Shown one piece after another: positions 17,735 to 27,602 of a stretch of DNA of 64,000 bases; the first letter of the stretch is position 1, and every line of letters starts with the position of its first letter. The notes beneath the pieces are model-generated. The model was not told the origin of the DNA. It worked only from the letters and a program-made list of their open reading frames with translations, and searched no databases. The stretch comes from Hymenobacter elongatus (GTDB lineage Bacteria; Bacteroidota; Bacteroidia; Cytophagales; Hymenobacteraceae), in contig NZ_SRLD01000010.1 of the NCBI RefSeq assembly GCF_004745955.1, forward strand, positions 59,170 to 123,169, in the 5' to 3' direction. The translations under genes were made by a program, and so were the position numbers.

Positions 17735-18535
17735 ATGACTTCCGTCGATCCGATCCGCACTTTGCAGCAGCAGCTGGCCCCGGCCCGCGCCAAGCTAGTA
17801 GCCCACAACGTGTACCAGAGCATTCAGTCCCTGGAAGATTTGCGCCAGTTTATGCAATGCCACGTATTTGCCGTCTGGGACTTCATGTCGCTGCTCAAGT
17901 GCCTGCAGCGCGACCTGACCTGCGTAACAGTGCCGTGGGTGCCGCGCGGCAACCCGGCCACCCGCCGCCTCATCAACGAAATTGTGCTGGAGGAGGAAAC
18001 CGACGTAGATCAGTATGGCCAGCCCGCCAGCCATTTCGAGTTGTACCTGCGGGCTATGGAAGAGTGCGGCGCTGACACGCAGCCCATCCGCAAGCTCTTG
18101 GATGCGCTGTCAGTCGGTGAATCGGTGGAAATGGCCCTGCTGCAGGCCAATGTGCCGTATGCCGTGCAACAGTTCGTATTAAGCACGTTCAATGTTATCA
18201 ACACCGGCAAAGCTTACGCCGTGGCGGCGGCTTTCACTTTCGGTCGCGAAGACGTAATTCCGGACATGTTCCGCCATCTAGTAGCTGATTTGGGCCAGCG
18301 CTTTCCGGGCCAGCTCGAAACATTTCTTTACTATCTCAACCGTCACATTCAGCTCGACGAAGAGGTGCACACGCCCCTAGCCGAGCAAATGGTGCGGGAG
18401 CTGTGCGGCGATGATGCTCAGCAGTGGGAGGAATGCCGCGAGGTGGCTGCCCGTTGTATGCAGGCCCGCGCGGCGCTCTGGGACGGTATCCGGCAGACTA
18501 TGAGTTCGGCGGTGCCAGTTGCTCAGGCAAGCTAA
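17735..18535 (+). CDS. DUF3050 protein (haem-oxygenase-like fold)
   Basis: 266 aa from ATG 17735. Features of DUF3050: LVAHNVYQSIQSLEDLRQFM, HVFAVWDFMSLLK, CVTVPWVPRGNP, then NEIVLEEETD and a His-containing helix (NRHIQLDEEVHTPLA). All-helical, no signal peptide, so cytoplasmic. The family belongs to the haem oxygenase/TenA-like clan by fold; the conserved H...E/H...H pattern could hold metal, but no activity is known to me. Confidence 0.82.
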   Translation: MTSVDPIRTLQQQLAPARAKLVAHNVYQSIQSLEDLRQFMQCHVFAVWDFMSLLKCLQRDLTCVTVPWVPRGNPATRRLINEIVLEEETDVDQYGQPASHFELYLRAMEECGADTQPIRKLLDALSVGESVEMALLQANVPYAVQQFVLSTFNVINTGKAYAVAAAFTFGREDVIPDMFRHLVADLGQRFPGQLETFLYYLNRHIQLDEEVHTPLAEQMVRELCGDDAQQWEECREVAARCMQARAALWDGIRQTMSSAVPVAQAS

Positions 18536-18563
18536 CTTCCTGCCACTACTGCCCGTTGAACGA

Positions 18564-18589
18564 AAGACAGCCCGCTACCGGGCTGTCTT
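18564..18589 (+). terminator. Terminator after DUF3050 gene
   Basis: 11-bp perfect stem (18564-18574 with 18579-18589) with a 4-nt loop, followed by AACTTTTT. It sits between the DUF3050 gene and the lipoprotein gene that starts at 18602. Confidence 0.7.
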
Positions 18590-18601
18590 AACTTTTTCGT
18601 C

Positions 18602-18958
18602 ATGTCGTACCCTTCTATAGTCACCCTTGGGCGAGTAGCGCTGTTTGCAGGCGGCATTTGGCTGGCTTCCTGCACCGCCAGCCAGGAAAGCAGCGCCGAA
18701 GTAGACCGGGCTCCACTGCCCGGTGCCATCCGCACTGATGCCGACCGCCAGGCAGCTTACAATAGTAACGGGGGCTACGGCGGCTCGGTGCCCGATGCCA
18801 CGCCCGGCCGGGTAGAAGTGCGGGAACAGGCTAGTGGGAGCAATGCCCGCAAGCGCATTGAGAATATCAATACCAACGACCCGAATAACACTCCTACCGA
18901 AACCCGACTACGCCGCCTGAATACCACACCTTTGGATACTACCCGCCGCCTGCCTTAG
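18602..18958 (+). CDS. Hypothetical small lipoprotein
   Basis: 118 aa. A signal peptide ends in a lipobox (WLASC), followed by a low-complexity, polar region rich in Asn, Thr, Arg and Gly (NSNGGYGGS, NTNDPNNTPTETR) without an obvious fold. Probably a lipid-anchored, disordered envelope protein. I do not recognise a family. A weak convergent hairpin at 18963-18997 separates it from the H1-like gene. Confidence 0.6.
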   Translation: MSYPSIVTLGRVALFAGGIWLASCTASQESSAEVDRAPLPGAIRTDADRQAAYNSNGGYGGSVPDATPGRVEVREQASGSNARKRIENINTNDPNNTPTETRLRRLNTTPLDTTRRLP

Positions 18959-19032
18959 CTAAACGGGCCTGCCCTTCCGGAAGAAGAGCAGACCCGTTCG
19001 TACAAAAGCTCAATCAATACAGTTGAACGGTA

Positions 19033-19686
19033 TTAGCTAGCGGCGTTGTCGGGCGCGTCCGTAGCGGCGGCGGCGGCGGGGCGGGGAGTTGGCTTCCGGA
19101 CCCGGCTGGCGGTAGTGGCAGCCGGTGCTGGTTTGCGGTTCGCCGCCGCAGCGGGTGCTGCCGGAGCTGCTTCCGAGGCAGTCGTGCGGGGCTTGCGGGG
19201 GCTGCCGTCCTTGTTGAAAGTCACGCTTTTGGAGTTCCGCACCCGCGGGCTGGCCGTCGTCGTGGCGGCCTTGGCTCCCTCGCTGGTAGTGGTCGATATG
19301 CTATCAGAAGCGGCAACCGAAGCGGCTCCATCGTAGTGGCGGACTATGGTATGTAGTGCCTGCTCAAACATGCGCTCGGTGTCGACGTCCAGACGCTTGG
19401 TCGCATCTTTTACCACTTCCTTTAGCTTGGCTTTCGTTTCTTTGCGGATGCGCTGCACCACTTCTTTCATGCGCAGGTCCAATTCCTTCTGCAACTGCTT
19501 TGCTGCTGACTTCAACGATTTTTTCTGCGTGGCCTTCTTTTCAGCTCGCGCGTCGGTAAGAGTTGAGGAGGCACTCAAAGCGGCTTTGTCGGCTTTGCGC
19601 TGCGCTTTTTGTGCGGGATCTTTCTTCGTCTTCTTCTCAGACTTTTTCTCAGACTTTTCGGACGAATCCTGGGCGGACTTTTTCAT
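19033..19686 (-). CDS. Lys/Ala-rich basic protein (histone H1-like)
   Basis: 217 aa from ATG 19686. N-terminal 60 residues are almost all Lys, Ser, Glu and Ala (SEKKSEKKTKKDPAQKAQRK). The middle (about 70-110) has heptad-like helices (LQKELDLRMKEVVQRIRKE) that could form a coiled coil. The C-terminal 90 residues are Ala/Pro/Thr/Arg-rich with repeats of the RKPxP and APAA kind. This composition resembles bacterial H1-like or linker proteins and suggests nucleic-acid binding; that is inference from composition only. Confidence 0.65.
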   Translation of the reverse strand: MKKSAQDSSEKSEKKSEKKTKKDPAQKAQRKADKAALSASSTLTDARAEKKATQKKSLKSAAKQLQKELDLRMKEVVQRIRKETKAKLKEVVKDATKRLDVDTERMFEQALHTIVRHYDGAASVAASDSISTTTSEGAKAATTTASPRVRNSKSVTFNKDGSPRKPRTTASEAAPAAPAAAANRKPAPAATTASRVRKPTPRPAAAAATDAPDNAAS

Positions 19687-19900
19687 GGGGCGGCGGGGTA
19701 AGTGAAAGGAGGTAACAGAAAAGCCGTCGTTTTGCGGCGCTGTTGTGGTCAAATATAGAAGTATTTACCTGCCATGCTGAGTTAAGGTTTTCTTGGCCCG
19801 ATAATACTTTTAATTCCTTGTTTCTTTGTGCATAAATAGGCGAATTTCTCTGCTTGAAAAACGCTTTTGCCTTCATCTGTTTTCTGACTTTTCTTTTGCC

Positions 19901-21946
19901 ATGCAGCCTGATCCTCAAAGATATACCGTAACTGCCGCTCTGCCCTACGCTAATGGTCCCGTGCACATCGGTCATTTAGCGGGCGTTTATTTGCCCGCCG
20001 ATATCTATGTGCGTTATCTGCGGGCCGCCGGGCGCGATGTTAAGTTTATTTGCGGTTCCGACGAACATGGAGTACCCATTACCATTCGGGCGCAGAAGGA
20101 AGGGGTCACCCCGCAGCAGATAGTTGATAAATATCACGCCATCATCCGCAACTCCTTCGCCGACTTTGGCGTCTCCTTCGATATTTACTCGCGCACCTCT
20201 TCCCAAACGCACAGTGAAGTAGCCAGCGGCTTTTTCAAAAAACTGCACGAGGAAGGGAAATTTATTGAGCAGACTTCGCAGCAGTACTACGACGAAAAAG
20301 CCGAGCAATTTCTGGCTGACCGCTACATCGTAGGCACTTGCCCAAACTGTGGCAACGACAATGCGTATGGCGACCAGTGCGAAAAATGCGGCTCGTCGTT
20401 GAGCCCGACGGAGTTAATTTCGCCGCGTAGCATGCTCAGTGGCAATCAGCCCGTGTTGCGCGAAACCAAGCACTGGTATTTGCCCCTCGATCAGTACGAG
20501 CCCTGGCTGCGTGAGTGGATTGTGGAAGGCCACAAAGCAGATTGGAAAGCCAATGTGTATGGCCAGTGCAAATCCTGGATTGACCAGGGCCTGCAGCCCC
20601 GCGCCGTCACCCGCGACTTGGATTGGGGTGTGCCTGTGCCGGTAGCCGGTGCCGAAGGAAAAGTGCTGTACGTGTGGTTCGACGCGCCCATTGGCTATAT
20701 TTCTGCCACCAAAGACTTGCTGCCCGATACCTGGGAAACGTATTGGAAAGATAGTGGTACCAAGCTGGTGCACTTTATCGGGAAGGATAATATCGTATTT
20801 CATTGCATCATATTTCCCGCCATGCTCAAAGCGCATGGCGACTATATTTTGCCCGATAATGTACCCGCCAACGAATTTTTGAATCTCGAAGGCGACAAAA
20901 TATCTACTTCGCGCAACTGGGCGGTGTGGCTGCACGAATATTTGCAGGATTTCCCTGGCAAAGCCGACGTGCTGCGTTACGTATTGTGTGCCAACGCCCC
21001 GGAGAATAAGGACAACGACTTTACTTGGAAGGATTTTCAGGCGCGCAACAACAATGAGCTGGTCGCCAATCTGGGTAATTTCGTGAACCGGGCCGTGGTT
21101 CTGACGCACAAATTCTTCGACGGAAAAGTGCCGGCTATTAACGGCGAGTTGCAGCCTATCGACCAAGAAGTTCTGATCCAACTAGCCGAGTTTCCGCAGC
21201 GCATCGGCGAGCTAATTGACGCGTACCGTTTCCGCGACGCGCTACATGAGCTGATGAATCTGACCCGCGCCGGCAATAAGTATCTGGCCGAAACCGAGCC
21301 TTGGAAACTAATCAAAACCGACGAGGCCCGAACAGGCACGGTGCTGCACGTGGCCCTGCAGCTGGCCGCCGGTCTGGTGACCCTGATGGAGCCTTTTCTG
21401 CCCGTTTCTGCCGCCAAATTGGGCGACATGCTGCACCTCGAAAAAGGCAGCTGGCAAACTGCTGGCCGTCCCGATGCGCTGTCGACCGGCCAGCAGATTG
21501 GTGCGGCTGCGCTGCTCTTCGATAAAATAGAAGATGCTACGGTAGAAGCACAGGTGCAGAAATTGCTGGACACGAAGAAAGCCAATGAATTGGCCAATGC
21601 AACCGTCGCGCCCACCAAAGAAGACATCAGCTTCGACGATTTCGGCCGCATGGACCTGCGCGTCGGTACTGTGATAGCCGCTGAAAAAGTAGCCAAAACC
21701 AAAAAGCTGCTCAAGCTTACCGTCGATACCGGCCTCGACCAGCGCACCATTGTCAGCGGTATCGCCGAGCATTTTATTCCTGAAGCGCTGATTGGACAGC
21801 AGGTATTGGTGCTGCTAAACCTGGCACCGCGTGAAATCAAAGGCATTCAGTCGCAGGGCATGCTGCTGCTGGCCGAAAATGCCGATGGCTCACTACACCT
21901 TATGCAGCCCGGCCAGGCGGTGCTGCCCGGCAGCCACGTAGCGTAA
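19901..21946 (+). CDS. metG: Methionyl-tRNA synthetase
   Basis: 681 aa from ATG 19901. Class I synthetase: HIGHL near residue 21 (PVHIGHLAG), a zinc knuckle CPNC...CEKCG, and the KMSKS equivalent KISTS. An anticodon-binding helical domain follows, and then a C-terminal EMAP-II-like tRNA-binding domain ([17 protein letters not shown]), which in dimeric MetRS also drives dimerisation. It charges initiator and elongator tRNA-Met. Upstream bases carry a TTTCTTTG near 19820 but no convincing full promoter. Confidence 0.98.
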   Translation: MQPDPQRYTVTAALPYANGPVHIGHLAGVYLPADIYVRYLRAAGRDVKFICGSDEHGVPITIRAQKEGVTPQQIVDKYHAIIRNSFADFGVSFDIYSRTSSQTHSEVASGFFKKLHEEGKFIEQTSQQYYDEKAEQFLADRYIVGTCPNCGNDNAYGDQCEKCGSSLSPTELISPRSMLSGNQPVLRETKHWYLPLDQYEPWLREWIVEGHKADWKANVYGQCKSWIDQGLQPRAVTRDLDWGVPVPVAGAEGKVLYVWFDAPIGYISATKDLLPDTWETYWKDSGTKLVHFIGKDNIVFHCIIFPAMLKAHGDYILPDNVPANEFLNLEGDKISTSRNWAVWLHEYLQDFPGKADVLRYVLCANAPENKDNDFTWKDFQARNNNELVANLGNFVNRAVVLTHKFFDGKVPAINGELQPIDQEVLIQLAEFPQRIGELIDAYRFRDALHELMNLTRAGNKYLAETEPWKLIKTDEARTGTVLHVALQLAAGLVTLMEPFLPVSAAKLGDMLHLEKGSWQTAGRPDALSTGQQIGAAALLFDKIEDATVEAQVQKLLDTKKANELANATVAPTKEDISFDDFGRMDLRVGTVIAAEKVAKTKKLLKLTVDTGLDQRTIVSGIAEHFIPEALIGQQVLVLLNLAPREIKGIQSQGMLLLAENADGSLHLMQPGQAVLPGSHVA

Positions 21947-21974
21947 GGAAATAATCGTCATTGCGAATAACTCG

Positions 21975-22157
21975 GTGGAAACAGGTATTAATCTTGTGCT
22001 GACTTTTTTGTTTTCGTATCCAGGGGCTAGAATCCGCTGGCTTCTTCACCGAGGAAAAATTCCATATAAAACGCTCATAGCAGAGGATATGGACTACAAC
22101 GCAGGAGCAGTCATCACTCTCATTGTTGTTTTGCTGCTAATACTTGCCATGTTCTAA
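21975..22157 (+). CDS. Small membrane protein
   Basis: 60 aa from GTG 21975. Two hydrophobic segments (INLVLTFLFSYPGARIRWLL and the C-terminal AVITLIVVLLLILAMF) are separated by a short polar stretch. The aromatic PGAxIRW element between them gives it the look of a real small inner-membrane protein, and it ends one base inside a strong terminator. Function unknown; GTG start and small size keep confidence moderate. Confidence 0.5.
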   Translation: METGINLVLTFLFSYPGARIRWLLHRGKIPYKTLIAEDMDYNAGAVITLIVVLLLILAMF

Positions 22158-22204
22158 ATCAAAAAGCCCCAACGTCTATGGTAGTCGTTGGGGCTTTTTG
22201 ATTT
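22156..22204 (+). terminator. Bidirectional terminator
   Basis: Perfect 19-bp stem (22156-22174 and 22186-22204) with an 11-nt loop; the arms start with AAATCAAAAA and end with TTTTTGATTT, so it can serve both the plus-strand small gene and the minus-strand pth operon. Confidence 0.85.
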
Positions 22205-22267
22205 GAAAGGCTCACCACATTTCAGAGAATAGATTGCTGCATCGTGCCTCCTAGCAATGACAGGGGT

Positions 22268-22834
22268 TTACTCCTTCACGTTGACCACATTCATGGCGCG
22301 CTCCAGTCCAATTGTCGCAAACGCCAACACGGCGTCGGCGGCTTTTTCAATCCGCGCCTGCAAATCAATCTTTTCGTCGGCCGAAAACGGGTTCAGCACA
22401 TAATCGACCTGCCGGCCTTTCGGAAAGTTGGCGTCTACGCCAAAGCGCAGGCGCGCGTATTCGTCCGTAGCCAACGTTTCCTGAATGTGCTTCAATCCGT
22501 TGTGGCCGCCCGCCGAGCCTTTGCCCTTGAGCCGGAGCCTGCCGTAGGGTAGGGCCAGATCGTCGGTTACGACGACCATCTGCTCTTTCTCAATCTTTTC
22601 GCTGGTCAGGTAGTGCGCGGCGGCTTTGCCACTTAGGTTCATATAGGTAGTGGGCTTCACGAGCACCAGCGTTTTGCCTTTGTGCTTGATTTCGGCCACG
22701 AAAGCATGGCGCTTCAGCTCAAAGCGCGCATCATGCTTGGCCGCCAGGTAATCGGCTACCATGAAGCCAATGTTGTGACGGGTGTCGGCGTATTCGGGGC
22801 CTATGTTGCCTAAGGCCATGACGAGAAACTTCAT
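22268..22834 (-). CDS. pth: Peptidyl-tRNA hydrolase
   Basis: 188 aa. Begins MKFLVMALGNIGPEYADTRHNIGF, with the catalytic His in TRHNIG (about residue 20); further motifs PTTYMNLSGKA, VVTDDLALPYGRLRLK and KGSAGGHNGLKH. It recycles peptidyl-tRNA released from stalled ribosomes. Last gene of the block prs ... rplY-pth on the minus strand; a hairpin at 22862-22895 lies between rplY and pth. Confidence 0.97.
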   Translation of the reverse strand: MKFLVMALGNIGPEYADTRHNIGFMVADYLAAKHDARFELKRHAFVAEIKHKGKTLVLVKPTTYMNLSGKAAAHYLTSEKIEKEQMVVVTDDLALPYGRLRLKGKGSAGGHNGLKHIQETLATDEYARLRFGVDANFPKGRQVDYVLNPFSADEKIDLQARIEKAADAVLAFATIGLERAMNVVNVKE

Positions 22835-22861
22835 AACGCGAAATACGAGGTTTTAACACAA

Positions 22862-22895
22862 GAAATCCTGCCCCGCCGAAGCAGGACAGGATTTC
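22862..22895 (-). terminator. Hairpin between rplY and pth
   Basis: Arms 22862-22870 and 22887-22895 (9 bp) plus inner GC pairs. No T run on the minus strand, so it may only attenuate or process the rplY-pth message. Confidence 0.5.
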
Positions 22896-22923
22896 CGATG
22901 CGTACCGCCGAGGCGGAGAAATG

Positions 22924-23496
22924 TTACTTGTCGGCGTTCAGCGTGCCTTTCAGGGCACGTGGAATAGCTACCGTAGCAATTGGGGCCGCCGCGTTGGTCA
23001 GGATGATGTAGTTGTTGGGCTCTACTTTACCAACTTTGATCGACTTGCCCAACTCGAGGTCCGAGATGTTCACTTCTACGAAATCGGGTAGGTTTTCGGG
23101 CAGTGCCTTCACCTTCACCTTGCGCAGCTTGCTCACCAGCTTACCACCGGCTAATACCCCCGGCGACACGCCGATGTATTTTACGGGAATGTCCATCTTC
23201 ACTTCCTTGCCTTCCTGCAGCAACAGGAAATCGACGTGCAGCAGCATTTCGTTCACGGGGTGGAACTGTGCGTCCTGCACGATAGCGCGGTACATGGTGC
23301 CTTCTACGTTCACATCTACGATGTGGGCTTCGGGCGTGTATAGCAATTCGCGGAAGAGGATGGCCGGAGCCGAGAAGTGCACCTGCTCGTCGCCACCGTA
23401 CAAGACGCACGGAACATACGAGTCAAGACGCAGTGCTTTCGCATCCTTCTTACCGAGATTCGCTCTTTTAAACCCTACAATCTCGAGGCTTTTCAT
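22924..23496 (-). CDS. rplY: 50S ribosomal protein L25/general stress protein Ctc
   Basis: 190 aa, the long (Ctc-type) form with an N-terminal 5S rRNA-binding L25 domain (MKSLEIVGFKRANLGKKDAK, VPCVLYGG) and a C-terminal beta domain (PVKYIGVSPGVLAGGKLVSKL, NISDLELGKSIKV). Binds 5S rRNA in the large subunit. A -7-like TATCTTTG lies at 23567-23574 on the minus strand, suggesting its own promoter between it and the DUF3307 gene. Confidence 0.95.
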   Translation of the reverse strand: MKSLEIVGFKRANLGKKDAKALRLDSYVPCVLYGGDEQVHFSAPAILFRELLYTPEAHIVDVNVEGTMYRAIVQDAQFHPVNEMLLHVDFLLLQEGKEVKMDIPVKYIGVSPGVLAGGKLVSKLRKVKVKALPENLPDFVEVNISDLELGKSIKVGKVEPNNYIILTNAAAPIATVAIPRALKGTLNADK

Positions 23497-23588
23497 AAGC
23501 TTGTGTTTTGAAGAAAAAGTAAATGTGGTTTTCCGGCCAAGCTGACAACCAGCCCAAAACGGGCCGCAAAGATAGGCATAGTAGGCCG

Positions 23589-23951
23589 CTATTTCATAGC
23601 TGCCACCAATAATTTGAATAATTCCCCCACAATCAATGCTCCTGCTACGCTGGCTAAAGTACCAATCAATACATACTCTGTTTGTGGTCGCGCATCATCG
23701 GTGTCACGAAATCGGAGTAATGATTTAGCGGCAATGAGTAGCCCAATTGCCTCGTATTGATCGTGCAGTACGAATGTGAGAATAATAATGCGCTCCAAGT
23801 ACCCTATCCATGTTCCGGCCCATTTTAAGGCAGCATCCTTGTCAAGTTTCTTGCGCCACCCTTTGGTCATACGACCAATGAGTAGGCCAATAGGCAGCGT
23901 AACTAAGAAATACGCTGCTATGGCACAAGCGTACGGTATGAGAGATATCAT
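23589..23951 (-). CDS. DUF3307-related membrane protein
   Basis: 120 aa, about three to four membrane helices: LIPYACAIAAYFLVTLPIGLLIG, a central GTWIGYLERIIILTFVLHDQYEAIGLLIAAKSL, and a C-terminal EYVLIGTLASVAGALIVG. The central and last segments match the C-terminal part of DUF3307 proteins; the longer N-terminal half of that family is absent. The start codon overlaps the stop of satD (ATG/TGA-type overlap at 23951), so the two form a tight pair. Function unknown. Base composition is clearly less GC-rich than in prs or rplY. Confidence 0.7.
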   Translation of the reverse strand: MISLIPYACAIAAYFLVTLPIGLLIGRMTKGWRKKLDKDAALKWAGTWIGYLERIIILTFVLHDQYEAIGLLIAAKSLLRFRDTDDARPQTEYVLIGTLASVAGALIVGELFKLLVAAMK

Positions 23952-24568
23952 TATGGTAGTTGTTGTACGGCTAAGCTATAGTACAGTAGTAATTCCTCTA
24001 TGGCTGGCCATCCAGCTGCTTTTAAACGCTGTTGAATAGCGGGTTGAGACACCTTTTCGTGTTCTGCTATGCTCCGTTGTGTATGGTTATTGAGCGCGTA
24101 ATGAACTGCTCTGGCCTGCGATACAGACCAATGCTGAACAATCCATTCCAATAATGCAAAACAGGCATTGCAGGCTGAATTCACAGCTGTATAGTCAGAG
24201 GAAAGCTGAATTTGCCCAATCTGCCCCTTTAAGATTTCTAATCCTCGGCCTGAATGTTCAAAAGCACTGCCTGTAGATGTAGCAATAGTTATATCATCAA
24301 ACTCAATGGTACCGATACCGATGCTAATTCTAGCATCGGGCTGGTATCTTTTCCCAATACGTTGTCCTCGTAGCACGGCTCGAATGTCAATGCCAACGCG
24401 CAAAGCATCTTCCGGCGGCGTTCTGAGTTGAAAAGTGTCACCGCGGCTAAGCTCAAAAGGATATTCGGATAATGCTTGTTGCAGCCAACCTTTAATAGAT
24501 GCTGAGCGGCTCGTGGCATCCAGACTGCTGGAATCGATTATATCTCCGGTTAATATGGCATGTAGCAT
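23951..24568 (-). CDS. SatD-family protein
   Basis: 205 aa from ATG 24568 (TTG 24574 is possible). SatD-family features: an N-terminal strand with ILTGDIIDSS, RGDTFQLRTPPEDAL at about 43-58, ISIGIGTIEFDD and SGSAFEHSGRGLEIL-like segment, and a C-terminal helix-turn-helix (SIAEHEKVSQPAIQQRLKAA). The GDTFQ strand-turn looks like the metal-site turn of nucleotide-cyclase folds, but that is only a resemblance. SatD was named from the Streptococcus mutans acid-tolerance sat operon. Partner of the DUF3307 gene downstream; lower GC than neighbours. Confidence 0.75.
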   Translation of the reverse strand: MLHAILTGDIIDSSSLDATSRSASIKGWLQQALSEYPFELSRGDTFQLRTPPEDALRVGIDIRAVLRGQRIGKRYQPDARISIGIGTIEFDDITIATSTGSAFEHSGRGLEILKGQIGQIQLSSDYTAVNSACNACFALLEWIVQHWSVSQARAVHYALNNHTQRSIAEHEKVSQPAIQQRLKAAGWPAIEELLLYYSLAVQQLP

Positions 24569-24574
24569 GTCCAA

Positions 24575-24625
24575 ATATAAGCCTTTGGCCTTATAAAGCA
24601 GTATTATAAGGCCAAAGGCTTATAT
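24575..24625. repeat. 22-bp perfect palindrome at satD start
   Basis: Arms 24575-24596 and 24604-24625, perfect over 22 bp, 7-nt loop. It lies between the prs stop codon and the satD start codon (both minus strand), 6 bp from ATG 24568. It may terminate prs, be an operator, or fold in the satD leader and hide the ribosome site. Confidence 0.85.
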
Positions 24626-24634
24626 CCGGGCATG

Positions 24635-25564
24635 TCACACAAACAGCGAGCTAATGGACTCGTGGGTTACCACGTTGCGAATGGCGCTGGCAAATAGGTG
24701 CGCCAGCGAAATAACCTTGATTTTAGGGTTCTCCTCGCGCAAAGCAATTGTATCCGTCACAATTAATTCCTGCAAGGCCGAATTGCGGATTCGCTCGTGG
24801 GCCGGGCCGCTCAGCACGGCGTGCGTAATCACGGCCCGTACCGATTTGGCTCCGCGCTCCATCAGTAGCTCGGCAGCTTTGCAGATGGTGCCGGCCGTGT
24901 CCACAATGTCGTCTACCAGCACCACGTTCATGCCCGTCACGTCGCCGATGACCTGCATGGAGGCAATTTCGTTGGCCCGCAGGCGCATCTTGTCGCAGAC
25001 TACGATTTCGGCCCCGAACTTCTTGGCAAAGCCCCGGGTCCGTACCACGCCGCCCACGTCGGGCGAAGCGAAAATGAGGTCGTCGAGGTTCAGCGACTGA
25101 ATGTAGGGAGCCAGCACGGTCGCCCCATCCAGATGATCGACGGGAATGTCAAAGAAACCCTGAATCTGACCCGCGTGCAGGTCGCAGGTCATCAGGCGGT
25201 CGGTACCCACGCTCTGAATGATGTCGGCCACCACTTTGGCCCCGATGCTCACGCGGGGCTTGTCTTTGCGGTCCTGGCGGGCGTAGCCGTAGTAGGGCAT
25301 TACCACCGTTACTGAGGCGGCAGAGGCACGCTTGGCGGCATCCACCATCAGCATGAGCTCCATCAGGTTTTCGGCTGGTGGGTTGGTGCTCTGAATCAGA
25401 AATACGGCGCAGCCCCGCACGCTCTCATTGAAGCTGGGACCGAGCTCCATGTCAGCGAAGCGCTGAATGCTCAAGTCTCCGAGTTGGGTGCCGTAGGCTT
25501 CGGCAATCTGCTTACCGAGTTCAGGAGACGCGTTTCCTGCAAAGATTTTAACCAGCTGAGCCAT
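24635..25564 (-). CDS. prs: Ribose-phosphate pyrophosphokinase
   Basis: 309 aa from ATG 25564. PRPP synthetase motifs: FADMELGPSFNESVRG, the ATP loop YYGYARQDRKDKPR, the metal site DLHAGQIQGFFDIPVDHL, and the PRPP loop VLVDDIVDTAGT. It makes PRPP from ribose-5-phosphate and ATP for nucleotide, His and Trp synthesis. Follows tRNA-Gln on the same strand. In many bacteria prs is followed by rplY/ctc and pth; here two extra genes separate them. Confidence 0.97.
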   Translation of the reverse strand: MAQLVKIFAGNASPELGKQIAEAYGTQLGDLSIQRFADMELGPSFNESVRGCAVFLIQSTNPPAENLMELMLMVDAAKRASAASVTVVMPYYGYARQDRKDKPRVSIGAKVVADIIQSVGTDRLMTCDLHAGQIQGFFDIPVDHLDGATVLAPYIQSLNLDDLIFASPDVGGVVRTRGFAKKFGAEIVVCDKMRLRANEIASMQVIGDVTGMNVVLVDDIVDTAGTICKAAELLMERGAKSVRAVITHAVLSGPAHERIRNSALQELIVTDTIALREENPKIKVISLAHLFASAIRNVVTHESISSLFV

Positions 25565-25601
25565 GGGGGAGGGGAAGAAGGCGAAAGAAGACGGAGGAGA
25601 A

Positions 25602-25654
25602 TAAAAAAGCGAAAGGCGCTGGCTCTTCCGGGGGGAAGAATCAGCGCCTTTCGC
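25602..25654 (-). terminator. Terminator of tRNA-Gln
   Basis: On the minus strand a 13-bp perfect outer stem (25642-25654 and 25609-25621) with a second inner stem (CTTCC/GGAAG), then six T. It lies between the tRNA 3' end and the prs start. Confidence 0.85.
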
Positions 25655-25667
25655 GGTAGTTAGTCGG

Positions 25668-25740
25668 TTGTCCGACCAGGGCTCGAACCTGGACTCTCTT
25701 GAATCAAAATCAAGCGTGTTGCCGGTTACACCATCGGACA
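25668..25740 (-). tRNA. tRNA-Gln (anticodon TTG)
   Basis: 73 nt on the minus strand. The 7-bp acceptor stem TGTCCGA/TCGGACA, the D-arm with GTGTAACCGGCAACAC, the anticodon stem CTTGA/TCAAG around loop TTTTGAT (anticodon TTG, reading CAA and CAG), and the T-arm with GGTTCGAGCC are all present. Discriminator base A; CCA is not encoded. A full Bacteroidota promoter lies 43-73 bp upstream. Confidence 0.97.
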
Positions 25741-25782
25741 ATATCCAAGCGGCGACTGGTGTCGGTATGCCGTTTGGGTGTG

Positions 25783-25813
25783 CAAATGTACTACGGTAAA
25801 GATTCAAGGCAAA
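25783..25813 (-). promoter_or_regulatory. Bacteroidota promoter for tRNA-Gln
   Basis: On the minus strand TTTG (25810-25813), 19 bp, then TACATTTG (25783-25790). This matches the -33 TTTG and -7 TAnnTTTG boxes of the phylum's primary sigma factor exactly. Confidence 0.8.
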
Positions 25814-25943
25814 TTTTCCGGCAAATATTTTTTAGGCCAATGCCTGGGTCTGTAGGATGAAATAGCCGTTTTTTAGGCTTATGAGCTGATAATCAGGTGG
25901 GATTGGCAGTGAAAAAAAGGCCCGAACTTTCCTCCGGCGGGTC

Positions 25944-25975
25944 TTTGGCAAAGCCGGGATTAAGCCGTAGTTTTG
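25944..25975 (+). promoter_or_regulatory. Bacteroidota promoter for atpDC
   Basis: TTTG at 25944-25947, 20 bp, then TAGTTTTG at 25968-25975: a full -33/-7 match. The start site would fall near 25981, leaving a leader of about 35 nt before atpD. Confidence 0.8.
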
Positions 25976-26007
25976 CACCCTGAAAACGTTGCACCCATCT
26001 ACTATAA

Positions 26008-27522
<1,515 letters not shown>

Positions 27523-27526
27523 TTGA

Positions 27527-27581
27527 ATGACTACTTGCGGCAAGCGAGGCGTTAAGCGTTTAGCTTGCCGCAAGTAGTCAT
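27527..27581. repeat. 19-bp inverted repeat between atpD and atpC
   Basis: Perfect arms 27527-27545 and 27563-27581 with a 17-nt loop, starting 5 bp after the atpD stop. No T run follows. It could lower atpC expression or protect the atpD 3' end. Confidence 0.8.
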
Positions 27582-27602
27582 ACACAATCAATATCCAAGA
27601 AG

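Noticed and set aside
24635..25807. Longer prs start at 25807
   Set aside because: The extension would translate through the tRNA-Gln gene and its terminator.
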